Positions 1 to 7,814 of a DNA stretch of 64,000 nt are shown piece after piece. Both the position numbers and the translations under genes were made by a program. The notes under the pieces are model-generated. The model did no database searches, was not told the origin of the DNA, and saw only the letters and a program-made list of their open reading frames with translations. This DNA is from Mucilaginibacter flavidus (lineage in GTDB: Bacteria > Bacteroidota > Bacteroidia > Sphingobacteriales > Sphingobacteriaceae). Location: the NCBI RefSeq assembly GCF_024055575.1, contig NZ_JAMXOE010000001.1:682001-746000 (forward strand), in the 5' to 3' direction. Numbering within the stretch: the stretch's first letter is position 1; each line of letters begins with the position of its first letter.

Positions 1-39
1 TAAGCTAAGTCAACTACCTTTAAAAGGCATACAACCAAC

Positions 40-67
40 TGTAAAAAATTGTAAACCGAATTGTAAA
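40..67 (+). promoter_or_regulatory. three TGTAAA direct repeats upstream of wHTH regulator
   Basis: TGTAAA occurs at 40-45, 50-55 and 62-67, so the copies are spaced 10 and 12 bases, about one helical turn. They lie immediately before the start codon at 82 of a gene with an OmpR-type winged helix. Such proteins usually bind direct repeats at this spacing, so an autoregulatory operator is possible. The AT-rich context means chance similarity cannot be excluded. Confidence 0.3.
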
Positions 68-81
68 TTTTTTTCCTGATT

Positions 82-966
82 ATGAATTTACTAAAGCCGT
101 TGATTATTGTAGCGCTGCTGTGCCCTTTTGCGGGTAAGGGAATGGATAACCCAATAGATGAGGCCAGGCAAAGGATACTTTTCCGCAGCATAGGGCACGA
201 GCTTCTTTTATCTGTTAACGACCGTACATCCCGCGTACCCCCTTTGCAAAAAATCGACGACGGAAGTTACCGGCTAGATTTTGAGAAGCCGTTTGCGTTT
301 ATGCCCGATTCGTTAGTGGTCATAGTGGGGCGAAATTTGAGCAGAATAGCAGCGCCGCCCGAATATATTTTTACGGTGACTGAAGTCGAAAGTCAGGCAA
401 CAGCTTATGGCTTTACCACAGCGGATATTATAAAAGGAACAGTCCCATGCACCGGCAGGGCATTGCCTAAGCGAAACTATGTCATTAAGATCCTGGTAGT
501 GCCGGCTATTGCCACGGCAGGCGTGCATGGCTGGAATAGTGTTTTGTTAATTGTAACCGGTTTATTGGTGCTTGCTGTTTTGATATTTATTATTGCATGG
601 AAAGTCCTGACTAAATCAAAACAAAACAAGGCCGTAGCAACTGTAAAACCAGACGACGCGCTTGATTCGACATCCATCCCGATAGGAAAATATCGTTTTT
701 ACCCGGACAAGTATTTGCTGCTATGTGATCATGAAAGCACCGAACTTACCGCAAAAGAAGGAAAGCTACTGAGCATATTTACCAGCGATTTAAACCAGGT
801 AATTGATCGCAACCGGCTGCTTAAGGAAGGATGGGAGGATGATGGTGTAATAACAGGCCGCAGCCTCGACATGTACGTTTCAAAGCTGCGTAAAAGGCTG
901 GAAAAAGACGTTTCGGTAAGTATTACCAATGTGCATGGCAAGGGCTATTGTTTAAATGCGGACTAA
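82..966 (+). CDS. membrane-anchored winged-helix transcriptional regulator
   Basis: This 294-residue protein has an N-terminal signal or anchor segment (about residues 1-20) and an extracytoplasmic region of about 130 residues with no recognised fold. One strong transmembrane helix (about 152-174, rich in L, V and I) follows. The C-terminal domain (about 200-293) matches the OmpR/PhoB winged helix, ending in the recognition helix SLDMYVSKLRKRL and the wing hairpin around HGKGYCL. The layout is a mirror image of ToxR, which has its DNA-binding domain at the N-terminus. Similar one-component membrane regulators are common in Bacteroidota. There is no receiver or kinase domain, so the signal is presumably sensed directly outside the membrane. 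Its targets cannot be told from the sequence. Confidence 0.8.
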   Translation: MNLLKPLIIVALLCPFAGKGMDNPIDEARQRILFRSIGHELLLSVNDRTSRVPPLQKIDDGSYRLDFEKPFAFMPDSLVVIVGRNLSRIAAPPEYIFTVTEVESQATAYGFTTADIIKGTVPCTGRALPKRNYVIKILVVPAIATAGVHGWNSVLLIVTGLLVLAVLIFIIAWKVLTKSKQNKAVATVKPDDALDSTSIPIGKYRFYPDKYLLLCDHESTELTAKEGKLLSIFTSDLNQVIDRNRLLKEGWEDDGVITGRSLDMYVSKLRKRLEKDVSVSITNVHGKGYCLNAD

Positions 967-1033
967 CATAAAGTAAGTTCGATATAAGAACACGATGCTG
1001 TGAGTTGCACTCGACACCACAATAGCTGGTCGT

Positions 1034-1131
1034 CGCCTCACCCTGCCCTCTCCAAAGGAGAGGGTTCCGAAAAGGAATTTCCGAAGAGCGAAGCTCAAGT
1101 CCTCTCCTTTGGAGAGGATTTAGGTGAGGCG
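1034..1131. repeat. bipartite palindromic intergenic repeat
   Basis: Outer inverted repeats CGCCTCACC (1034-1042) and GGTGAGGCG (1123-1131) enclose two inner palindromes, CTCTCCAAAGGAGAG and CTCTCCTTTGGAGAG. The same architecture occurs at 2554-2635, 5119-5190 and 62753-62858, and one half sits inside the coding sequence at about 34742-34790. This is a REP/BIME-like family. Together with AT-rich flanks it fills the gap 967-1316, where I see no gene. Confidence 0.7.
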
Positions 1132-1316
1132 AAACGCAATCCGTTAAGTAAAACGAAGTTGATTTATTAGTTCCTATTCTTAACCCGAACTCACGGTAAC
1201 TTAAAGTACAATCGCATATTGACATGTTTTTTCACGCTGCCGTGTATCGTTTAAATTCCCTTCCGCGTAATGCTTAATAACCAGGTGAAAATAGATTGTT
1301 ACTCCAAATTGGTATT

Positions 1317-2549
1317 ATGATGTTTAAGCACAAAACTCCGCTGTTATTTTTTAGCTTGATTATTGTTATTGCTTCCTGCAAAAAAAACAATGTTAAGCCG
1401 GTTGTTACTGGTAAAAACCTGGTATTATCAGCATTAGAGCAGCAAAAAGTAACGGCGGATAATGTGTTTACCCTAAAGCTGTTTAAAAACCTGAGCAGCA
1501 GCAATACTGCTGGCGCTAACCTGTTTGCATCGCCTTTAAGCGTTAGTTTTGCACTGGGGATGACAAGCAACGGCGCCAACGGACAAACGCACGACGCTAT
1601 TAAAAACACCCTTAACTTTAACGGGCTAACACAGGAGCAGGTAAACAGCTATTACAACAATTTAATAACCAACCTGCCCCAGCTGGACCCTAATACAACG
1701 TTAAAAATTGCCAACTCCATTTGGTACAGGCAGGAGTTTAGCGCACTGCCCGATTTTTTGCAAACCAATACTACATCCTTCCACGCCAAAGTGCAGGGAC
1801 TCGATTTTAATAACCCGGCTTCGGTAACACAAATAAATAACTGGGTAAGCGACCAAACCGCCGGTAAAATCCCCACCATAGTTGAGACCATTCCGGCCGA
1901 TGCGGTGATGTACCTTATCAACGCTATTTATTTTAAAAGCAGCTGGAAAGAAAAATTCGACCCAACTCATACCAACAAACGCACCTTTAATCTTGACGGC
2001 GGCGGTAGTGTGCAAGCCGATTTTATGGACAAAATAATGCCCGTTAACTTATTTACAAACGATAATGTTATTGTGGCTGAGCTGCCTTACTCGGGCGATA
2101 AATACAGCATGGTGGTAGCTATGCCACAAAGCGGAACTATTGGCAATTTTGTCGCCGGCATAGATTCTGCAAAATGGCAATTATGGATGAACAGCCTTAC
2201 ACCCAGTAAACCGGAAATACAGCTGCCTAAGTTTAAATTTACCTATGAGACCACCCTTAACGATGCTTTAACCCAGCTTGGAATGGGCATTGCCTTTACC
2301 AAACTTGCTGATTTCAGCAAGATAAATGCTACTGCATCGCTGCTGATTACCAAGGTTAAGCACAAAGCATTTGTTGAAGTAAATGAAGACGGCACCACCG
2401 CAGCAGCCGCTACATCGGTTGAAGTGGGCATAACCGCCGCACCGCTGGCTCCAATGGTAACGCTCAACCATCCCTTCTTTTTTGCCATACGAGAAATGAA
2501 AAGCGGGCTGATAGTTTTTGCAGGGACGGTTAACGACCCAACGAAATAA
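1317..2549 (+). CDS. serpin family lipoprotein (serine protease inhibitor)
   Basis: This is a 410-residue serpin. I chose the ATG at 1317 over an in-frame TTG at 1296 because it directly precedes a lipoprotein signal ending in IVIASC, which predicts a lipid-anchored protein in the periplasm or outer membrane. Serpin hallmarks are present: NSIW and NAIYFKSSWKEKF in the core, the hinge EDGTTAAAAT near residues 357-366, and NHPFFFAIRE after the reactive loop. The canonical small-residue hinge indicates an inhibitory serpin able to undergo loop insertion. Counting from the hinge puts P1 on Thr (GIT-A). Counting back from NHPF gives Ala-Pro, so the loop is about two residues longer than in alpha-1-antitrypsin. 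Small P1 residues suggest elastase-like targets, but this is inference. It is a single gene with no operon partner. Confidence 0.93.
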   Translation: MMFKHKTPLLFFSLIIVIASCKKNNVKPVVTGKNLVLSALEQQKVTADNVFTLKLFKNLSSSNTAGANLFASPLSVSFALGMTSNGANGQTHDAIKNTLNFNGLTQEQVNSYYNNLITNLPQLDPNTTLKIANSIWYRQEFSALPDFLQTNTTSFHAKVQGLDFNNPASVTQINNWVSDQTAGKIPTIVETIPADAVMYLINAIYFKSSWKEKFDPTHTNKRTFNLDGGGSVQADFMDKIMPVNLFTNDNVIVAELPYSGDKYSMVVAMPQSGTIGNFVAGIDSAKWQLWMNSLTPSKPEIQLPKFKFTYETTLNDALTQLGMGIAFTKLADFSKINATASLLITKVKHKAFVEVNEDGTTAAAATSVEVGITAAPLAPMVTLNHPFFFAIREMKSGLIVFAGTVNDPTK

Positions 2550-2553
2550 AAGC

Positions 2554-2635
2554 GCAGCCCCCCAGCCCCCTAAAGGGGGAGCAATATGCGGGCGGCAAAT
2601 CAAAACTCCCCCTTTAGAGGGCTGGGGGGCTCTGC
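2554..2635. repeat. bipartite palindromic repeat between convergent genes
   Basis: Outer arms GCAGCCCCCCAGCCC and its complement enclose CCCCCTAAAGGGGG and CCCCCTTTAGAGGG. It exactly fills the gap between the stop codons of the serpin and the FtsX permease, overlapping the latter's stop. It probably acts as a bidirectional terminator. It belongs to the same family as 1034-1131. Confidence 0.65.
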
Positions 2636-5040
2636 TACTCTGTTCTGAGGCTCTTCACCGGGTTACTTACTGCTGCTTTAATAGTTTGCAGGGTTATCAG
2701 CACTACTGTTAATATCGTCAACAACAAAATCGACAATAAAAACGGATACCCTGTAATATTTATTCGATAGGCATACCCGTTAAGCCAGTTGTGCATTATT
2801 AAATACGCCAGCGGGCAGGATACTACGCAAGCTATTAATACCACGCCTAAAAATTCCTTTAAAAACAGGTTGATAATCCCCGGTACCGACGCGCCCAGCA
2901 CCTTGCGGATGCCGATCTCGCGGGTACGCTTTTGTATGCTTAATGATATTAATCCTACAACGCCCAACAATACTATTACAATTGTAAGAACTCCAGCAAT
3001 GTATGATGCTTTTTTTAATTGCAATTCTGTAGTGTAAAGTTTCGCGATAGCCTCATCCATAAAATGATATTCAAAAGGTGCATCGGGCATTAACATGCTC
3101 CATTGTTTTTGAAGCGCGGTAATGCTGTTTTGCATATCACCGGGTTTTAGCTTAACTGACAAATACCTATAATATTGGGTATAGTTAACATTTGTAAAAT
3201 TAAGCGGGCCGATTTGCGACTGCATGGAACCCGTATGAAAATCGGCAGTAACGCCGCAAATGGTAAACGGGATGTTTGAACCCGGCGCGTTTACTACCTG
3301 GCCTACAGCATCTTCAGGTTTATTCCACCCTAAAGCTTTCGAGGCCGATTCGTTAATTACGATTTTAGCTGAGTCGCCGGGCGTATATTGCGGAGTGAAA
3401 AATGTGCCGGCCTTTAGCGGTATGCCATAAGTAGCCGCGTATTGGTTATCGGTTGCTAAGCCGTTCATGCTTATTGCTTTTTTGGGGTCGGCGCCCTGGC
3501 GGTAAAGTTGTGCCCCGTTGCCGGCGCCGTCGGGTATCTCCCAGGATAGCGAGACACTGCTCACCTGCGGCATCTGCGAAAGCTGGTAGCGAATGGTTTC
3601 CATCTTTTTAACCCCTTTGGCCGACCAGTCGCGTGGCACCTGCGAATAAACCACATAGTCTTTGTTAAAACCAAGGTTCCCTTTCAGAAAATAGGTAACT
3701 TGTTGGGAAATGATTATTGAAACAATAAATACCAGCGCTGCCATGCCAAACTGAAAGCCCACCAGTATTTTGCGAAATAGCACGCTCTCCTTCACCGAGC
3801 TCAATTTGCCTTTTAATGAATCGACAGATTTTAATGATGATAGCACCAGTGCGGGATAAAGCCCGGCCAATAAGCCAACTAGCAGTGCAAATACAAACGG
3901 GAACAGGTAAAAATATGCCGGGAATGCAAACAGCAGCGTTATCTCTTTGCCAAGTGCATCGCTTAAATATGGACGGGCCAGTAAGTATAGGGCTAAAGCT
4001 ATTAGTGTGGCAATCATCACCAAAAGCACCGATTCAATTAAAAACTGCCAAATCAGTTGTTTCCTCAATCCGCCTAAAACCTTGCGGATACCCATTTCTT
4101 TCATACGAGATGCAGACCTTCCCACGCAAATATTCACAAAGTTGATGATGGCCATCAACAAAATAAAGAAGGCAATAGACGATAGCGTGAAAATCATTTT
4201 CTTAACTGTCCCGCCGTTGCCTTCACGATAATAATCTTTTAGCGGCACCAGGTACGGGGTTAAATTATCGACCGTTTGCTGTGGCGCATTTTCTTTTATT
4301 AAGTGCTTCATCGGCCCAACAAGCTGCGCAGGTGTTATCCCATTTTTTAGTTCGATGTAGCCTACAAGTACATTATTATTCCAGCCCTCCAGGGTGCGGC
4401 CCAAAAAATCGGCTGCCTTGGCCGGCAAAAAAATATTGTTTTGGTTGTTATCATTCACGTTCGTTACCGAATTTTTTGACAGTTTATCCAACACCCCCGA
4501 AATAGTAAAACCGTGTTTATCACCTTTAAAGCTTTCAATAGTAAGGGTTTGCCCAACCACATCTGTTTTACCGAAGTATTTTATTGCCAGCCGCTCGGTA
4601 ATCACTGCTGAAAATGGATCGGTAAACGCTTTTTGTGCATCGCCGTGCGCAAGGCCAAAGCCATACATTCTCAACAGGGTGCTGTCGCCAATCTGGATGC
4701 TTTCGCGAAAGTGCTTGTCGCCCCTGGAAACTATCGAGCCGACCCCGTCCCAATGGTAATAATTGGCAACCAAACCAGGGTAAACCTCTTTTAAAGTTTT
4801 GGGCAGTTGTGCAATAGTGGTAAGCTCCAAACCCAGGTTAGGATCTTTCCATTTGCTTTGGATGATGTATTGGTTGTCTGCATCTTTTAAATCATGGTTT
4901 ACCTGCAATTCGCCCCAAACATAGGCGCCTATCAGCAATGTAAAAGCGATGCCTACCGAAAGGCCAAGGATATTAATGATTGAAAAGCCTTTGTTTTTTA
5001 ACAAACTGCGCCAGGCCATAGTGAAGTAATTTTGCAGCAT
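2635..5040 (-). CDS. ABC transporter permease, FtsX/MacB type
   Basis: This is an 801-residue inner-membrane protein. It has an N-terminal transmembrane helix (about 20-42), a large extracytoplasmic MacB-type domain, a three-helix FtsX module (about 290-400), a second extracytoplasmic domain, and a second FtsX module near the C-terminus. Each FtsX module begins with the family motif EMGIRKVLG or EIGIRKVLG. Bacteroidota carry many 800-residue permeases of this kind. They pair with a small ATPase and act as mechanotransmission or efflux pumps rather than classical importers. No ATPase gene is adjacent, so the partner must be encoded elsewhere. The substrate cannot be predicted. The gene is monocistronic and ends in the shared palindromic repeat. 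Confidence 0.88.
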   Translation of the reverse strand: MLQNYFTMAWRSLLKNKGFSIINILGLSVGIAFTLLIGAYVWGELQVNHDLKDADNQYIIQSKWKDPNLGLELTTIAQLPKTLKEVYPGLVANYYHWDGVGSIVSRGDKHFRESIQIGDSTLLRMYGFGLAHGDAQKAFTDPFSAVITERLAIKYFGKTDVVGQTLTIESFKGDKHGFTISGVLDKLSKNSVTNVNDNNQNNIFLPAKAADFLGRTLEGWNNNVLVGYIELKNGITPAQLVGPMKHLIKENAPQQTVDNLTPYLVPLKDYYREGNGGTVKKMIFTLSSIAFFILLMAIINFVNICVGRSASRMKEMGIRKVLGGLRKQLIWQFLIESVLLVMIATLIALALYLLARPYLSDALGKEITLLFAFPAYFYLFPFVFALLVGLLAGLYPALVLSSLKSVDSLKGKLSSVKESVLFRKILVGFQFGMAALVFIVSIIISQQVTYFLKGNLGFNKDYVVYSQVPRDWSAKGVKKMETIRYQLSQMPQVSSVSLSWEIPDGAGNGAQLYRQGADPKKAISMNGLATDNQYAATYGIPLKAGTFFTPQYTPGDSAKIVINESASKALGWNKPEDAVGQVVNAPGSNIPFTICGVTADFHTGSMQSQIGPLNFTNVNYTQYYRYLSVKLKPGDMQNSITALQKQWSMLMPDAPFEYHFMDEAIAKLYTTELQLKKASYIAGVLTIVIVLLGVVGLISLSIQKRTREIGIRKVLGASVPGIINLFLKEFLGVVLIACVVSCPLAYLIMHNWLNGYAYRINITGYPFLLSILLLTILTVVLITLQTIKAAVSNPVKSLRTE

Positions 5041-5118
5041 AAGGTTATGTTTTTGTTTGGATGATTAAAAATAGGGTATAAGCAGGTAAGTGGAAGAAGA
5101 TTAACATAATTTAACATG

Positions 5119-5200
5119 CCCCCCGGCCCCCTAAAAGGGAAGTTTTTTGACTAGCTGTTTTTTTCTCCCCCTTTAGGGGGTCAGGGGGCTTTTTTTTACG
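5119..5200. terminator. bipartite palindrome with T-tract
   Basis: CCCCCCGGCCCCCT near 5119 pairs with AGGGGGTCAGGGGG near 5175-5188, with an inner CCCCCTTTAGGGGG hairpin. A run of eight T follows at about 5190. It lies upstream of the divergent genes at 5040 and 5255, so it is a mobile or structured repeat that could also stop plus-strand transcription. It belongs to the same family as 1034-1131. Confidence 0.45.
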
Positions 5201-5254
5201 ATATTTGACCACCCTGTTACGCTCCTCCGCTATGTAGCGGAGGCTGGGGGGCCT

Positions 5255-5695
5255 ATGGAAAACTACTTTGCCGAACTTTATGAACGCGACCTGCTAAAGC
5301 TGCGCGACGAAATCAAAAACTTTAAAGACGATGATAACCTGTGGCGCAAAGAAGATGGTGTAAGCAATTCGGCCGGAACGCTGGTGCTGCATTTAACAGG
5401 CAACCTTAACTTTTGCGTTGGCACCACGCTGGGTAACACAGGCTATGTACGCAATCGTGAGCTTGAATTTTCGGCAACGGACGTACCGCGTGCCCAACTT
5501 ATTGCAGGTATCGACGGGGTAATTGAAATAGTAAAAAACACCCTTCCCGGCCTTACCCAACAACAACTGGAGGCCATTTATCCACTTGAATTTTTTGGCC
5601 CAAAAAGTACAGCCTGGTACCTTACCACTCTTTACGGGCACTTAACTTATCATTTAGGGCAGATAAATTATTTGCGGAGAATATTGGAGGGGTGA
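5255..5695 (+). CDS. DinB/DUF1572 family protein
   Basis: This 146-residue four-helix-bundle protein belongs to the DinB-like superfamily, closest to DUF1572. The fold usually carries a metal-binding His triad. Here His residues in LVLHLTGNL (about residue 47) and in the C-terminal YGHLTYHLGQINYLRR are well placed for it. Some relatives are thiol-dependent S-transferases (bacillithiol or mycothiol) but most are uncharacterised. It has no signal peptide, so it is cytoplasmic. No operon partner is visible. Assignment to the family is firm; the function is unknown. Confidence 0.85.
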   Translation: MENYFAELYERDLLKLRDEIKNFKDDDNLWRKEDGVSNSAGTLVLHLTGNLNFCVGTTLGNTGYVRNRELEFSATDVPRAQLIAGIDGVIEIVKNTLPGLTQQQLEAIYPLEFFGPKSTAWYLTTLYGHLTYHLGQINYLRRILEG

Positions 5696-5696
5696 A

Positions 5697-5735
5697 GATT
5701 TAGAGCCAAGAGTCAAGAACCAAGAGTCAAGATTT
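5697..5735. repeat. AAGAGTCAAGA-type tandem intergenic repeat
   Basis: Imperfect tandem units AGAGCCAAGAGTCAAGAACCAAG follow directly after the DinB gene. They are related to the GACTTAAGACT and CTTGACTCTTGG repeats found in other gaps of this window (9692-9883, 13164-13219, 16341-16455, 46284-46372, 63860-63934). Nothing else is seen in the gap 5696-5968. Confidence 0.45.
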
Positions 5736-5968
5736 ATAAGCGCCGTAACAGCTGCGATTGATTATTATCGCCATAGCAGTGCTCAAAAAAGAAATTGCTG
5801 TCCTAAAACAGCAATGCGATGATCATTGTAAATGAAGCCATAACACGGCCAGAGGATATTGAGTCACAACTGTAACGTTATTAAAATAAGTATTTTAGTA
5901 ATAACTAAATATTTATAGCTAAATTACGGTCGCTGTTAAGTTACTAATTAACTGTTAATTACACCGCC

Positions 5969-6325
5969 GTGGCAAAAAAGGTAATTGTTATTGAGGATAA
6001 CCGTGATATCCTCGACCTTATGCAATACATTTTGGAAGATGAGGGTTCCGAAGTAATTTCTTCAGTAGATGGCAGTGTACTCGGTAAGGTTGAACAACAC
6101 GCCCCCGCATTGATTGTACTCGACAACAGCCTTACTAATGAAAAGGGTTCCAGCCTTTGCCGTAAGCTAAAAAGCAACCCATCGACCGCCAAATACCCTA
6201 TTATCCTGGTATCAGCCATGAATGAGATTAAAGACGTTGCCAAAGAATGCCTGGCCGATGCCTATTTATCAAAACCATTTGATATTAACGAACTGATTGC
6301 AATTGTAAAACAATACATTGCTTAG
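5969..6325 (+). CDS. single-domain response regulator
   Basis: This 118-residue protein is a CheY-like receiver domain with no output domain. The acidic pair Glu9/Asp10 (VIVIEDN), the phospho-acceptor Asp52 (IVLDNSL), Ser83 (LVSAM) and Lys102 (LSKPF) are all present, so it should be phosphorylatable. The start is GTG at 5969, chosen because the product then begins directly with beta-strand 1. No kinase is adjacent, and it may serve a hybrid kinase encoded elsewhere as an orphan receiver or phosphate sink. The phospho-acceptor loop (LDNSLTNEKGS) departs from the usual LDxxMP. Confidence 0.85.
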   Translation: MAKKVIVIEDNRDILDLMQYILEDEGSEVISSVDGSVLGKVEQHAPALIVLDNSLTNEKGSSLCRKLKSNPSTAKYPIILVSAMNEIKDVAKECLADAYLSKPFDINELIAIVKQYIA

Positions 6326-6346
6326 CGTAAAATACCGTTCCTGGCA

Positions 6347-7684
6347 TTATTGTTTCCCTGTACCATGGCAACACGGGCAGGGCGTATCAATATAACTTGT
6401 TGTGCCGGTTTTATTGCCATATTTATCAACCGTGGAATAAGTCTTATCAGTTTTCGTTTGTTGTTTGCCGCTGCCGTGGCAGCAGCTACAGGCGTTAAGA
6501 TATACCGGCTGGCCTTTATCGTTAGCGTGCTGATTGTTATACCGGTCCATGGCATCATTGGCGCTTTGGGCGCGGTTATACTCGGCACGTTTTTCTTTCA
6601 GCTTCCACATTTGCATAATAACTATGGTAAGTCCCTTATAAGCGCTGGTTGCAGTCGTATCGTACCGGTACATCATGTTCGAGCCTTCGCGGTTAAAGTA
6701 TAAAAACTCGTGCGGGCCCGGTGTACCAAAAACCTTATAGTTTGCGGCGCTGTAAAGCCGGCGTATAGCTTGCAGCAAAGCCAGGGTTTTGGGTTGCCCG
6801 CCTTGCAGGTAAATATTAAGCATGGTACCAAGTCCGCTGGTATCTTTTTGGTAATAGGCGGCATCGGCATTAAGCCAGGCGGGTGCCCGGTAGCGGGTTT
6901 CACCTGTTGATGTTTTGTAGGCATCTCCTACCGTATGGTCGTAATCGTTGTTGGCCTGTAATTCGTACAGTTTTTCGAGCGCGGTGCCTATACCACCATC
7001 GCCCCAAATATCGCCATAGTGCGATATTCCTATCGAGTCCTGCTCGGCATAGCCGGTCATTTTATAGGCCTTGCGGGTATCTTCGCGCCAGGCGGCCTCC
7101 TGTTTAGCTGCCGCTTTATCCCGCTCAATATGAAAATCAACCACGGGGCCTATTATCAAAACAGCTTTATGGTCCTTCAATGTGGCGCGGTAACGGGCCA
7201 GGGTGCTTTGGCTGTTTTTCTGGTAAATAGTTTGGGTACGCCAGCCATCGTTATTGCCATTAAACAAAGCATCATCATCCCGGTACATGTCTTTGGGTGT
7301 TTTGTCATTTATGTAATCATCCAGCATGTTATAAGGCCCATAAACGTTCTTGTAAGAGTTGGTGAGCAAATAAATGGCTTCTTCGAAATAAGCATAAGGT
7401 TTTTTACCGCTTATGGTTATCACGTAAAAGGTTTTGCCGTCTTTTTGGCTGATGTACTGGCTGGCAGCATCGAAGCATTTGATAGGGTTTACGGCATATT
7501 GCACCGTGCCGTTGGCCTGTGCAGTTTTTTGCCCCAGCCGGCTTTTAAAGCCATTGTTAGCTTCAATAACAAGGTTTTTAATAGAGTCCACCATCGGGCG
7601 TGCACCTTCAACCAGTTTTTCAATACTTTGGGCCGATGCCTGGCAGGCGATAAATAGTAAAACAATAAATAAGTACTTTTTCAT
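6347..7684 (-). CDS. secreted protein of unknown function with two C-terminal CxxCxGxG motifs (copy 1)
   Basis: This 445-residue protein begins at the ATG at 7684, which gives a clear signal peptide (MKKYLFIVLLFIACQASAQ). An upstream in-frame start would add 32 residues that have no counterpart in the paralogue. No known enzymatic motif is seen. The central part has an extended conserved segment around GISHYGDIWGDGGIG and an IRRLYS helix. The last 40 residues contain CSCCHGSG and CPCCHGTG, both fitting the DnaJ-type zinc-binding pattern CxxCxGxG. It is a tandem duplicate of 7815-9158 and shares promoter-region sequence with it. The function is unknown; an exported zinc-binding protein is a reasonable guess. 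Confidence 0.8.
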   Translation of the reverse strand: MKKYLFIVLLFIACQASAQSIEKLVEGARPMVDSIKNLVIEANNGFKSRLGQKTAQANGTVQYAVNPIKCFDAASQYISQKDGKTFYVITISGKKPYAYFEEAIYLLTNSYKNVYGPYNMLDDYINDKTPKDMYRDDDALFNGNNDGWRTQTIYQKNSQSTLARYRATLKDHKAVLIIGPVVDFHIERDKAAAKQEAAWREDTRKAYKMTGYAEQDSIGISHYGDIWGDGGIGTALEKLYELQANNDYDHTVGDAYKTSTGETRYRAPAWLNADAAYYQKDTSGLGTMLNIYLQGGQPKTLALLQAIRRLYSAANYKVFGTPGPHEFLYFNREGSNMMYRYDTTATSAYKGLTIVIMQMWKLKEKRAEYNRAQSANDAMDRYNNQHANDKGQPVYLNACSCCHGSGKQQTKTDKTYSTVDKYGNKTGTTSYIDTPCPCCHGTGKQ

Positions 7685-7705
7685 AAAGAGGGATTCTTTA
7701 GGTAC

Positions 7706-7713
7706 TAAAGATA
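7706..7713 (-). promoter_or_regulatory. putative -7 element TATCTTTA
   Basis: Read on the minus strand, TATCTTTA lies 22 bases before the ATG at 7684 and resembles the Bacteroidota -7 consensus TAnnTTTG. A CTTTAG-GTA-CTAAAG palindrome (7695-7709) overlaps it. The same octamer precedes the genes starting at 18131, 43802, 51788 and 60330. No good -33 TTG is visible. Confidence 0.25.
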
Positions 7714-7814
7714 CGCTTTGATTTGCCTGTTTGAAATACCGGGGATTGGGTATATTTGGGTACGTGATGACTGTAGGCACTCATTGAAACGTCTTTAAAC
7801 TCAAGACTCCCGAC

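Noticed and set aside
923..1225. 100-residue minus frame over the first repeat
   Set aside because: It translates the palindromic repeat (SPHLNPLQRR and similar) and is a known type of false gene over such repeats.
7019..7657. 212-residue plus-strand frame
   Set aside because: It is the antisense shadow of the secreted protein gene at 6347-7684, whose signal peptide, paralogue and codon pattern support the minus strand. The same holds for 8763-9131 and 8908-9411 over the second paralogue.
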